A stretch of DNA of 64,000 nucleotides from Hyposmocoma kahamanoa (Eukaryota; Arthropoda; Insecta; Lepidoptera; Cosmopterigidae). Both the position numbers and the translations under genes were made by a program. The DNA is taken from NCBI RefSeq assembly GCF_003589595.1, contig NW_020653776.1, positions 20,006 to 84,005 on the forward strand. Reading direction: 5' to 3'. Shown here one piece after another: positions 21,065 through 30,271 of this stretch (position 1 is its first letter; every line of letters starts with the position of its first letter). The notes under the pieces were generated by a model. The model ran no database searches. It saw only the letters and a program-made list of their open reading frames with translations, and was not told the DNA's origin.

Positions 21065-22099
21065 TTATATTTAAGTGTACTTACTTGTAGCTTTTATAAA
21101 ATAATGTATACATGCATCGCACGTGTACCGTAAATGTGTAGTGTGGCATAAAACAGAGGATACACACAGTATGTACCATTTCCTTACCAGTTCCTTATTC
21201 AGCCAACGCTGAAAAAGGAACGACTGAAAAGCAGCGTCTGTTTCGCCCGAGATGGACATATTGCTGGGACGTATCCTTTTCTTCTTGCGCCACTATACGC
21301 ACTTACTAACTTAAAATCACACTGCGTGATTTACACTTGTTATTTAGTGTTAAAAATAGATTTAAGTGTGTATAGTGACCAGTGGCGAGGCGTGGAAATT
21401 GTCTACAGTAAAGCCAGAGCAAAACAAAAAACACTTGCCTTAACAAGTGGCGCCATGGCGACAAGTAAACACAACACTTATAAGCACACAAGAGACACTT
21501 TATTTCACTGGTTAATTATTCTACATGTAAAATTGAGCACAAAATGTAGTAAATTACCTACTTTAAAATATTTATAATATTTGATGATACACGGATAATT
21601 TTAGACAAGCCAATGGGAATCGAGTTATTTGTAGGCCTCGCTACTGATGACTCAATTTAATGAATAAACGTTTTTTCTTTCTTTACGTGAGAGAAATAAA
21701 GAATAAAATATTACGTAGAATAAATTTTTTGACAAATACACTTTTCGTTGCAACTATCTAGACATTAGCGTTGCTAATGGAATTTCCCCAGACCAGACAG
21801 ATACGTCATAGCGTCGCTGTATGGGGAGATAACTACGCTGCTCTGCACGTGTGTGCGCTGGCCGCGTGCCAGAGCAGCCACACTCCAGATAGCAATAAAA
21901 TGTATAACGTCCACGTGCGTACCAACTTGGGCAACATTTGTTCGATAGGGTGGAGCCATTGATAACTCTTATAACAATGAATATTCGTTGACAATATGCT
22001 TATATACTATTATAGTTCCGTGTTTCATGTCCTTGAACTGTAAAGGCGGTTTTGTTTTTGATTAAACAATGTAACTAATGTTTTATTTTTTGTCCACAG
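21065..22099. other. Region upstream of paralogue 1
   Basis: A possible hAT-like element occupies 21380-21646. The patch 21770-21960 is richer in GC (GTGTGTGCGCTGGCCGCGTG) and could belong to a promoter or 5' exon. I could not find a first exon ending in the phase that paralogue 1 would need. Confidence 0.35.
21380..21646. mobile_element. Possible hAT-like MITE
   Basis: The ends CAGTGGCGAGGC and GCCTCGCTACTG are inverse with one mismatch, and CAGTGGCG is a common hAT terminus. No clear 8-bp target duplication was seen, so this is tentative. Confidence 0.35.
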
Positions 22100-22861
22100 A
22101 GACGTTAAATATAAAACCGTTAATTATGCATAAAGAGTGGTCTCCGGAAGCGCCGAACGGCGTAGAGGCCACTCCAGGGGCGGCAGGCGCAAGCCCCGCC
22201 TCTGTGGCGTCCACCTCGAGCGAGGAGCGCGCCATCCGCCGCATCGTCGGCCGCTGGGGCGCCGAGTGGATGAGCTGACTCGGCTCCGGGACTATCAAAC
22301 CTGCTGGCCCTCAATGGCCGGCTGATCACCCCCTACCGCCACCGCGTTGGGGGGCCCCGCGCCCGGCGCTCCACCTAACCCTTCAAAAATACGAGGATCT
22401 GGTGGCTAAAGCCGAGGCGATATTGAGCCGTCTCGTCGTCTCAGAAAACTACGATTCAGTTAACAACTTCCTCTCCCTTTACGACGCGTACATGGCTGCT
22501 CCGGATGCTACGCTCAAGGAATACTTTCCTAAGTACAATCCTCCGATCAGGCCGAAGAAAAACACCTGTGTTGGTCTGGGCATGGAAGTTATGAAGAAGC
22601 TCAAAGTTCTGGAGAAGGATTTCCCTGGAATAACGAAGTCTATGATGCTGGTATCGTGTGATGAGAACATTGATAGTCTGGTGGACTATGCAACTTCAAG
22701 TCCTGGGCCTCAGGGATTTCTAATCGAGACGGAGAAAGATCACGTGATGGTTGCAATACATATCAGGATTGGTGGGAGATCTGGTGTGTTCCTGTCTGAT
22801 TTAGGTTATCACATCTCAAGAGTCGTTACTGTTATGGCAGATAGATGCTACCCACATACTG
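22100..22861 (+). CDS. Paralogue 1, large first visible exon
   Basis: The acceptor is the strong tract TTTATTTTTTGTCCACAG ending at 22099. The donor is ACTG|GTAAGA at 22862. The exon is 762 nt; the paralogue exon is 765 nt. It starts with AG, which would complete a codon begun in the previous exon, and ends one base into a codon. It contains the in-frame UGA at 22276. The first 250 bases are very GC-rich, the remainder moderate. Confidence 0.8.
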
Positions 22862-24150
22862 GTAAGAACAGTTTCTTTTTACTTCCCTTAGCATTGTTTT
22901 TGGTAACTAAAATGGATTTACCTCATATTCCATTATTTTCCAGGCTGGTTCACGCAGTCCGACGAACCGCATTGTCGCAAGGAATACAATTATCAGTACA
23001 ACACCTTAAATACCAACTATATCGAGTGGCACGAGCGGGAGACTAGAAGCGCGAAAGTCAAAGAACGTCTTTCCCTCATTTACGTTGCTAAGGCCTATCT
23101 GTCAGCTATCAGTGTTACTGAGAAGAGAAACCTGGTTTGGGACTTAAGGTTAGTTAAAAACGATGTTTTTCAAAGTGTATAGTCGATAGGTTTCAATCTA
23201 GTTCACATATTAACACAAGGTAGGTAAACTGCCAAAACCTAGTCAGATAATAGAATAATGTTTATCAGAAATATAATCCTTGGTAAAAAAATTAATCTAA
23301 ACAAGACATTAATGACGTTTTCAGGAGTCTTCTAGCCAGAGATCCCAAAGGTCGTCTGACGGCTGGTATTTACTTCCCATTGAAACCCAAGACGCAGGAG
23401 TTCACCATGTTCTTCGAAGGCAACAACGGCAAGCAAAGGAAAAAACTCAAGTTCGAACACTTCCTTGAGTTGCAGAAGGTAAATGTGTAAGAATAGAATG
23501 TTTAAAAACTTAGACAACAAGGAACTAAGTAGAGTAGGTAGTACAAAAAAACAAAAGTTTCCATTATAATATCCATATCCTAAAATCTTGGGGAGAGTCC
23601 ATAAGCAAGTAGGTGCCTTATTTGATTCTAAAAATCGATGCCACCAATGCCAATGACCCTTGCATCGTTGGCGTCGTTCCAGTTCTTACGTCTGCAAGTG
23701 CCATTGTGAATTTAAGTCTTAAATTTTATATCACCAAATTATATTACACGAAACGTCAATTGTAATATAATGTAACAATAGCCAGAATAGATCAAAATGA
23801 GGACACAATCAATAGGATAGTAACAAATTATTGAAACGTTGAAGGCAAACATTGTGGAAATCTTGAAAAGTCTTCAGAAATCATATTATATAGTCAACCC
23901 GTATGGTGATACCTATGTACATAAGAAATTGACACAGTAATTCAAAAAAGTAACACTATCCATTTTTTAGATTCCAGATGAACTGGTGGATGAAGTAGAA
24001 CAATGCAACGATCAGCTCCGTCTTCGTGACGGAGAGCTCCTCTCGATCCTCAACCGTCTGGCCACAATCATCAACGACGAGGAGTATATAGCTGAGCTTC
24101 TGGAAGTCAACAACCGAATTGTGCAACTTTCTGCTGGCCAACCTTTATAA
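22126..24150 (+). CDS. Paralogue 1: putative Cys-His-Asp (arylamine N-acetyltransferase-like) protein with an in-frame UGA
   Basis: Four exons: 22126-22861 (the exon itself starts at 22100), 22944-23148, 23325-23478 and 23971-24150. They give 424 codons if the UGA at codon 51 is read through. Residues 1-50 are Ala/Pro/Glu-rich and end VGRWGAEWMS. From about residue 90 the protein is globular. Cys148 (KKNTCVGLGME), His206 (KDHVMVAIHI) and Asp225 (FLSDLGYH) resemble the Cys, H-x-x-x-x-V and L-x-D-x-G blocks of arylamine N-acetyltransferases. The surrounding G-rich Cys motif is different, so the catalytic role is inference. The C-terminus (residues 366-424) is charged and helical, possibly coiled coil. 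The start at 22126 is the first ATG in the exon. By analogy with paralogue 2, translation could instead begin in an upstream exon, since the frame is open back to the acceptor. There is no signal peptide or membrane segment, so it is probably cytosolic. The family function is unknown to me. Confidence 0.75.
22276..22278 (+). other. In-frame UGA codon, candidate readthrough site (paralogue 1)
   Basis: The context is AGC-UGA-CUC. UGA followed by CU is a known leaky context in animals (the best-known form is UGA-CUA). The frame is open on both sides: back to 22100, and forward without a stop to the donor. Downstream in the same frame PLPPPRWGAPR matches PLPRARWAAPR of paralogue 2, where a UGA sits at the same aligned place. 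Confidence 0.7.
22944..23148 (+). CDS. Paralogue 1, second visible exon
   Basis: The acceptor is ATTATTTTCCAG at 22943 and the donor AAG|GTTAGT at 23149. It is 205 nt, the same length as in paralogue 2. It encodes GWFTQSDEPHCRKEY, a variable middle, IEWHERETR and VTEKRNLVWDLR, all strongly conserved between the copies. Confidence 0.9.
23325..23478 (+). CDS. Paralogue 1, third visible exon
   Basis: The acceptor is GACGTTTTCAG at 23324 and the donor CAGAAG|GTAAAT at 23479. It encodes SLLARDPKGRLTAGIYFPLK, a short acidic loop and FTMFFEGNNGKQ. It is 154 nt against 160 in paralogue 2, a difference of two whole codons, so phase is kept. Confidence 0.9.
23971..24150 (+). CDS. Paralogue 1, last exon with stop codon
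   Basis: The acceptor is ATCCATTTTTTAG at 23970. It encodes IPDELVDEVEQCNDQLRLRD and a following helical segment with LLSILNRLATIINDEEY, and ends QLSAGQPL with TAA at 24148-24150. Charge pattern and heptad-like leucines suggest a helical or coiled-coil tail. No matching exon for paralogue 2 was found in the window. Confidence 0.85.
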   Translation: MPDELVDEVEQCNDQLRLRDGELLSILNRLATIINDEEYIAELLEVNNRIVQLSAGQPL

Positions 24151-24326
24151 AGAATCTCAGATTCAGGATGAATATAGCAGATTATCCCTTGATCTTACAT
24201 CCCAGAGTGCATGCAAGAATCCACGATACTGTAATGGAAATTCATAGATTGAAGAGTCGTACATTGGAATACAAACATCAACGATACAAAAATATCGAAG
24301 ACGAAATATATAGAAAAGAAGAATAG
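24122..24326 (+). pseudogene. Coding-like tail in two shifted frames after the paralogue 1 stop
   Basis: In the +1 frame from 24122 the sequence reads CNFLLANLYKESQIQDEYSR and remains open to 24247. In the +2 frame an ATG at 24168 opens 52 residues including ARIHDTVMEIHRLKSRTLEY, then a charged end, with TAG at 24324. Both look like helical, coiled-coil-type protein rather than 3' UTR. Two small frameshifts in this gene, or an alternative 3' exon, could explain them. Confidence 0.35.
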
Positions 24327-24370
24327 TACCAATTTGAAAAGCTACTTTCAAGAATTTGGAAGAAAATCGA

Positions 24371-24376
24371 AATAAA
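24371..24376 (+). terminator. Possible proximal poly(A) signal
   Basis: AATAAA, 220 bases after the paralogue 1 stop. Confidence 0.35.
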
Positions 24377-24571
24377 CATACAAGGTGTGATTTACGATAA
24401 GCGTCGTATTCAGAGTTAGAAGTTTATCTGAATCATTATTAATGTTGTAGCGTTTTTCTGTATCATTAGTTGCCACGTTAGTAATTTCATTGGTCGAGTT
24501 CATTTTAGCTTTATCGTAGTTAATTCAACAAACACTTTGAGACTTTAAGACGAGAACGGTTCATTAAGGGA

Positions 24572-24577
24572 AATAAA
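24572..24577 (+). terminator. Probable poly(A) signal of paralogue 1
   Basis: AATAAA follows AT-rich 3' UTR, with TGTTGAATAGTTTCATTTGT downstream as a U/GU-rich element. It gives a 3' UTR of about 450 bases. Confidence 0.5.
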
Positions 24578-24639
24578 GAAAAATATAGAAACATGTTGAA
24601 TAGTTTCATTTGTATTACCTTTAGCTTTATTTACATCAG

Positions 24640-24887
24640 TCGACGAGACGAACAATTTCACACGCCTTGTGGTAAGCGACACGCCTGTCCATAACAGTTG
24701 CAGTGATACTCAGAGCTTTAAACCACAAAAATCTGTGGAGCACTGCCAAGTGCCTGTAATTTCACCAGCACCTTCAAAACCAAGACACAGTAACGCTCGC
24801 CATAATGCTTAGCGTCAGAAATAGATAAGGTGGCAGTACTACCCTGGATGAACTCTTTCACAAGGACCTCTACTGCTACTATAACAA
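24640..24887 (-). mobile_element. SINE-X copy
   Basis: ACGAGACGAACAATTTCACAC, GCGACACGCCTGTCCATAAC, GTGCCTGTAATTTCACCAGC and CACAAGGACCTCTACTGCTA follow in family order, with an internal deletion after CACTGCCAAGTGCC. Confidence 0.75.
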
Positions 24888-25134
24888 TTATGATAAGACA
24901 ATAATTAGTTTAATGATCTTTGTTGTGATGTGGAATTTCCCAGGATAACCATTCTTTTTTTCCTGACAATAAGAAATATTAATAATAAATATACGGTGCA
25001 ATTTAAGGGGTTCAGCAGTTAATACCACAATCGCTTGTTGAGGAAATCCCGAGTCTGATTCCCGATAAAACCAACTATGAACTATTCTGCTATGGAAATG
25101 AAACTATTTTAACGGATTTAAATCGCGTATCATG

Positions 25135-25260
25135 TCATATCGTATCGCGTCCCATGGTCACGGTTGACAACCGTGACCATGGGACCTGTAAAGGGCCCGA
25201 AACGTCGGTTTGTTTGAAAAAACAAATATACGCGATTTAAATCCGGAAAAATAGTTTCAT
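25135..25260. repeat. Dispersed repeat tail with a perfect 37-bp palindrome
   Basis: Positions 25149-25185 form an 18-base perfect inverted repeat around one A (core ACGGTTGACAACCGT). The adjoining part, with AAAGGGCCCGAAACGTCGGT and GATTTAAATCCGGAAAAAT, recurs at 36875-36960. Such tails are common in moth genomes, probably the 3' end of a retroelement (from memory). Confidence 0.65.
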
Positions 25261-25687
25261 TTCCTATGTGTAACAATCGCGAAAACCTAAGAACTCGATA
25301 TTCTGCTATGGCTACGATGGATAGCGCGACGAAACAATTTTTTTTACTCAGCACTAATAGTGCTGGAAATTTGGGACCAGGTGACGATTTCAATTTTCAT
25401 TGCCCACGAACAATTAGGAAGTTCAGGGTTCAATTGCCTTTATAATAGTATAGTATACTTATGACCAACGAATAATTGTATTTATATTTATTAAAAGACT
25501 GACTCGAATTCGACTCGAATCGAAAAGTCTTCATTTTTAATCTTATGACTCAAGACTTGAGGGTTAAAAAAGTAGACTAGTCGTGAGGCGTTAAAAATTA
25601 GTTGACGTTTTTGAAAAGGCCTAAAAGACTGAGTCTCTTTCATCACTAGTACATACATAATGATGATTGAGTCCATTAATCTTGACT
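25261..25687. other. Unassigned stretch
   Basis: I see no gene, RNA or repeat family beyond short low-complexity runs. Confidence 0.35.
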
Positions 25688-25795
25688 CAGTAAGGGTGCT
25701 GGCGAAAGTACAGGCACATGGCACTTGTCAACTTATGTATGTCTAAGGGTGACGGGCGCAGTGGCAGGGCCCATCAGACTTGTGTATTATGTGCT
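25688..25795 (+). mobile_element. SINE-X fragment
   Basis: GTAAGGGTGCTGGCGAAAGT, CACTTGTCAACTTATG and GGTGACGGGCGCAGTGGCAG are present. Both ends are missing. Confidence 0.65.
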
Positions 25796-25926
25796 TGTAT
25801 TATAAAAAATAATCATGATACCCCACCATTGGTGTAACAAGGTCAAACGTGCAAAATGGAAACTTCTCAGGAAAGATGTTTAAAGATTCTACGAACGAAA
25901 TAAGTCGATAACTTTGCACGGACGAC

Positions 25927-27350
25927 GTGCCTATATTCGTGGCTAAGGAGCTGCACAAGCTGCCCCCAGTCACGTTCGATCACGTCGATGTCACCAGGCT
26001 GCTGAAGGATTTTTCTTCCCTGAAGTCAAGCATGGCCGAGTTGCAGTTTAAATTGGAGCCTTCAGATAACACCCTAAGTGAGCTGCGTGCCCAAGTTGCG
26101 TTATTAAGCAACGCTGCTACGGTGTGTAGGTCACAAGAAGGCTCTAATATAAACACGCGACGTGAGGCGCAAAATGTATCCATCAGCAATGTCGAGTCGG
26201 CACAAATGGTGCCGGCGGAAACGTCACGCGTGTGCATGTCAGCCCCTGCACGTGCATACGCCGCTGTAGCCGCTTGTACCAGCCGACCCGCCGTTTCGAA
26301 ACTCGAGCGGCGGCAATCGGCTAAGAGCAAAAACAATCCCCGTGAGCCTGTCTCTGAAGTTGCACAATCACAGAGGCAGACGGACCTGTGCGATGAGGAC
26401 GGCTTCACAAAGATGATGAAGAGAAAGAGGAAGCCCACTAGCCGTAACCAGTTATATAATTACGAAACAAAAACACGAACAAACACAAAAAAATGTATAT
26501 ACAAAAATTTGATAAAATTAAAACATGAACTATTCACACAAATAATAAAAAGAAGACTAAATATTGAGATACCTTGTGTGGTGCCAGCCGCGGTAACAAA
26601 AGGGTCACAAACTCAGTATTTGCTGGAAAATGCAACGCGTTCCCAGCACTGATTTTCACGGAACAACATATGCAAGCATACTTTGGTACTTGAAGATAAC
26701 AGTAAAATAATTATATACGAATTTAATTGAAATTATATACGTACATATTAAAACTGTAACAGATGTGTGTGTGAGTGTGGGTGTGTGTGTTGTGTATGTT
26801 TAAATACTTCCAAATAATTTATGTATAACTATGAAAACACATTATAATAATTAATACGTATACACTGTACCCACATCAAGCAACTAATATATTATATAAC
26901 AAATGTGTATAAAAAGTATAAATAAATAGGTGCTGGAAAAAGTTAACACAATCAATCCCTTTTGATTTTCCAGCAGGAGAGCCTTAAGCTTGCGCTTAAA
27001 AGCATCCCTACTAGAAGTGTCATGAAGAGGAGGGGGCACAGCACCGACAGGACCGAACTCCCTACTGCGTCCGCCCATACCGACGACGCTGCTGTACCTG
27101 TTACGACTGCGTTACTCCAAGAAGTCTGAGGAGATAGTGGAGTACAACAGACATAAAGCCAAATACACCCTGAGGGTCGAGCGGCTGGAGCCACGCCACA
27201 ACGTAAATTTTAATTCGTTTGTGGTGAGAGTACCGACCGAACATCTATCGACCTACATGAAAGAAGAGTTTTGGCCGAAGGGTATCATGTATCGGCGATT
27301 CCGCGGCCGGTTACCTGACACCAGATTGTGCCACACGTCGTCGACAAGTG
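25927..27350 (+). pseudogene. Retrotransposon ORF1-like relic split by another element
   Basis: The N-terminal part (25927 to about 26450) reads AKELHKLPPVTFDHVDVTRL, then a helical region, an RAYAAVAAC block and DEDGFTKMMKRKRKP. The C-terminal part (about 27110-27350) reads SKKSEEIVEYNRHKAKYTLR, VNFNSFVVRVPTEHL, EEFWPKGIMYRRFRGRLPDT. Together they resemble an ORF1-like (nucleic-acid-binding) protein common in moth transposons. The insertion at about 26455-27105 breaks it, and the joined frame after the insertion is shifted. The class is inferred from memory. Confidence 0.55.
26455..27105 (-). mobile_element. 3' end of a non-LTR retrotransposon inserted in the ORF1-like relic
   Basis: On the minus strand the peptide GRSREFGPVGAVPPPLHDTS followed by SRDAFKRKLKALLLENQKG resembles the end of a LINE polymerase. 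It is followed by AT-rich 3' UTR with a GTGTGTGTGAGTGTGGGTG tract on the plus strand. It is 5' truncated. Confidence 0.5.
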
Positions 27351-27423
27351 CAATTCGTGTAGATTAGTTAGAAATACTGTTTTATTATATTGTATGTATG
27401 TTATTCCTTAAGGTATATATTAT

Positions 27424-27688
27424 ATCGATACATCCGTAGAACAAAGGTCTATGTATAAGACTACTTGTTCTCAGGACATAGTACATTTCGTTCGTTCTTC
27501 TTCGCTGTGGATGTCAGATCGACCTTTGTTCGATTTTATATTTCCGAAACAAAATAAGATATATAAATTCTCAAAACACCTTTACATAGGCCTTGGTTTG
27601 AATAACGAAATTGTTCTCGGAACGTACTTATTCTCTTTTCGCTATATAATCACTTCGGACTCTGTTCTTCGGATGAGTCGATATGAGA
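27424..27688 (+). repeat. Diverged repeat with a conserved open frame, copy 2
   Basis: It begins CGATACATCCGTAGAACAAAG and ends with the near inverse CTCTGTTCTTCGGATGAGTCG, so it looks like a short terminal-inverted-repeat element. Its frame (27451-27744) closely matches copy 1 at 20757-21064 on the opposite strand. Confidence 0.55.
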
Positions 27689-29339
27689 GTTTTACTGTAC
27701 TATTATGTGTGTTAGTCTATGAGGTATGTATTTATGGGTCTTAGTAACCTGAATACAAATAAATAAATAAAAAAATAAAAAATAAATATATCTAGATATA
27801 TGTCATTTTGCTTGCGTTGAGTTTTTTAGAAACGAAATTAAAGTTATTTGAAAAATGTATATCGATTACTACGCTTGTTCTATTTAGTTCAGTTCCTATA
27901 AAAAAAAATCATTGGTATATGCAAAGTACCTATTGAATACAGCGGTTTTCGTTTAAATTTTCGAGGTAAGTTTGTGTTTTCTATCGAGAAAATTTTTTGG
28001 ACTCATGTTTTCACACCGTATTGTAAATCAGTGTATATCCTCAATTTTACGATATATTCTTTCCTAAGTGATTGATTCAACAGTTACACTGTTTTGCGTA
28101 ATCAATAAAAGACATTTGAGGTTGCATTCGGACGTCATGCTCATTAACGATTAATTTTAAAAAACTCAATTTATATCCCACTGAAGTAACACTTAGTAAA
28201 TAACGCAATTAATTGTAAGGGACGCAGATTCCACCCTTACGGACGTTCCGAGAAACGAGGGGTTAACGACCTAGGGATGAGGGATCGAAGCGCACACGTG
28301 ACGAGAATTAAGGGTGAATTTTACTACGCAGTTGACGGGGTTTTTCATTTCTTTCAATACGCACATGAAGAATACATATTTATACCTCGCATATGAGAAT
28401 AAGTGACTACTTGTTCACGGGAAAAATTGTATAAGATAATTGTTGTCTGTCTTTGAGAAGTACCTGAATGATTAAAGAAATCGTGATAAATATCAATGTT
28501 CATATCCCTAATAATAATACTATAAAAAAACTGACTTGTTAATGGAATAAATCACACTGCTTAATTGGATTAATCATCCATTGAATGATAATTGATTCCA
28601 TTAATCTCCAAGTCTTTGACAAGAGTCAATTTGTTTTCAGTGTAGTAGTGTTCTTAGATGAAAAAACCTTTTTCTATCATTTTAAATAATCTTTTTATTC
28701 AAATTACTTTAATTGTACACAAAACTAGATTATGGCTCGTGTAGCTTAGTCTATTATTAGATTATAAAATAGATCTTTAGACTACCATGATTACTCACTT
28801 AACACGAACTAATAACAATTTTCGCTTCAAGTCGTGGCCCTTAGCGTAGAGGTAGTAACTTGCTTCTTATTTTCTGACGCAGCCATTCATAATGGAGAAT
28901 TCAAATATTAGAACAAACCACAAACAATATCAATTAATTTGTTTGCCAATGATTGCGTCAAAAAACTGCTGCACTTTAAAGATTGAATTCGTTTGAAGTG
29001 CCTTGTAGATAAAACTTTGGTTTTTCGCACATGACGCAATTATACAACCGGATAAATCAAACCAGTTTTCATTACAAGATATTCTTTGGTTGCACCCCCA
29101 ATCTTCAACTCTTAAATTTCTGTGCTAAGGTTGCCTGGAAGAAATTGCTACTTAGCAATAAAGCCGCCCGTTGTACACTGGCCCTCACGCTTTAATTGAT
29201 TCATACTACTCTCGTTCACAAAAAGTCTAGACGCATTAGCGATGCGCGACACGGCGCAGATCTGCACTGCAGTCATTGCCGGTCGAAATCGCACAAGAGC
29301 AACCGTGTACTCTGCAAGTCAGCAGATAATGGCAAACAC
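27689..29339. other. Unassigned AT-rich stretch
   Basis: I see no gene. A modest inverted word pair (GTTAATGGAAT and ATTCCATTAATC, about 28540-28605) is the only visible structure. Confidence 0.35.
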
Positions 29340-29505
29340 GTCTCACTTTTTAACCGACTGAAAAAGGACGAGGTGCTCAATTCGACTGTTTTATTTTTTG
29401 TATTTTCTTTTAGTATGTATGTTACGCAATAACTCCGGCTAAAAATAATTTGTGAACCGATTTCTATGGTTTTTTTTGTTGGAAAGAGGGCACAGTGCTT
29501 CTATC
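29340..29505 (+). mobile_element. MITE-E copy, 5' part
   Basis: TTTTTAACCGACTGAAAAAG, GTGCTCAATTCGACTG, AATAACTCCGGC and TTTTTTGTTGGAAAGAGGGC follow family order. The right end is lost. Confidence 0.65.
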
Positions 29506-29992
29506 TTCTCAATGACCCTCGGCAATCATCAAATCTCCGAATGCACACGAATATTAATTTCCATGCCCATTAATTATTGGATTTAAAATGTGTAATAATT
29601 TTAATTTTGAACAACGTACTTCATTGTTGTTTGTCTTGTTTTGATTTACGTGTGAACTATATAAAGCTGTTTTCCTATTCTTAATACTGTTTCATCCATG
29701 TCAATAAGCAAGTTAACAAAAATATAAAGTAAATAAAGTGTGCTCGTTTTATATAACTAAAGTGAATATTTTTCCATGCTACCATCTTGTGGCTCGTAGC
29801 TGGACTACGACGTACGATTAACATCTGAATCAATTCGTAAACAGAATTTTTTTTTAAATAATACTTAACGATGATAGGTAACATTTTTGGTACGGCTATA
29901 ATTTCTGCACTCCAAAACTTTTTTCTGCTATTTTAGAGAATTTGCGCGAAAGAATGACACAACTTGACACAGAAAATTACACAAAAATTAGT
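29506..29992. other. Unassigned AT-rich stretch
   Basis: I see no gene, RNA or repeat family. Confidence 0.4.
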
Positions 29993-30271
29993 AGCAGTAG
30001 AGCTCCTTGTGAAAGAGTTCGTCCAGGGTGGTACTGTCACCTTACCTATTTCTGCAGCCAAGCAGTAATGTCAGCATTACTGTGTTTCGGTTTTGAAGGG
30101 TTAGGATGCTGGTGAAATTAGAGGCACATGGGACTTGTCAACTTATGTCTCAGGGCGACGACGACGGGCGCATGGGCAGCGGCCTTCAAATCTTTGCGAT
30201 TTAAAGGCGTGTAGCTTACCACCAGGCGCAGGGCTTGTTCGTCCCATCACTTGATGTTATAAAAAAAAAAC
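29993..30271 (+). mobile_element. SINE-X copy, near full length
   Basis: It runs from AGTAGCAGTAGAGCTCCTTG through the GCAGTAATG stem and GGGACTTGTCAACTTATGTC to TCCCATCACTTGATGTTATA and an A-run of ten. Confidence 0.8.

Noticed and set aside
22100..22105. AGACGT at the start of the paralogue 1 exon as a DPE
   Set aside because: No initiator motif stands at the required distance upstream (around 22073), and a strong splice acceptor ends at 22099.
22276..22278. Selenocysteine insertion at the in-frame UGA
   Set aside because: Lepidoptera are reported to have lost selenoproteins, neither flank resembles a known selenoprotein site, and no SECIS-like element was recognised in the 3' UTR of paralogue 1. 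Readthrough is the simpler idea if the host is a moth.
22266..22395. An intron removing the UGA in paralogue 1
   Set aside because: The only nearby GT (GAGTGG context) is a poor donor. The only AG downstream (22394-22395) has no good pyrimidine tract and would shift the frame. Paralogue 2 has no equivalent pair.
26578..26600. GTGCCAGCCGCGGTAA, which resembles the 530-loop of small-subunit rRNA
   Set aside because: Only 16 bases match, three bases of the usual motif are missing and the flanks are not rRNA-like. It lies within or beside a transposon relic.
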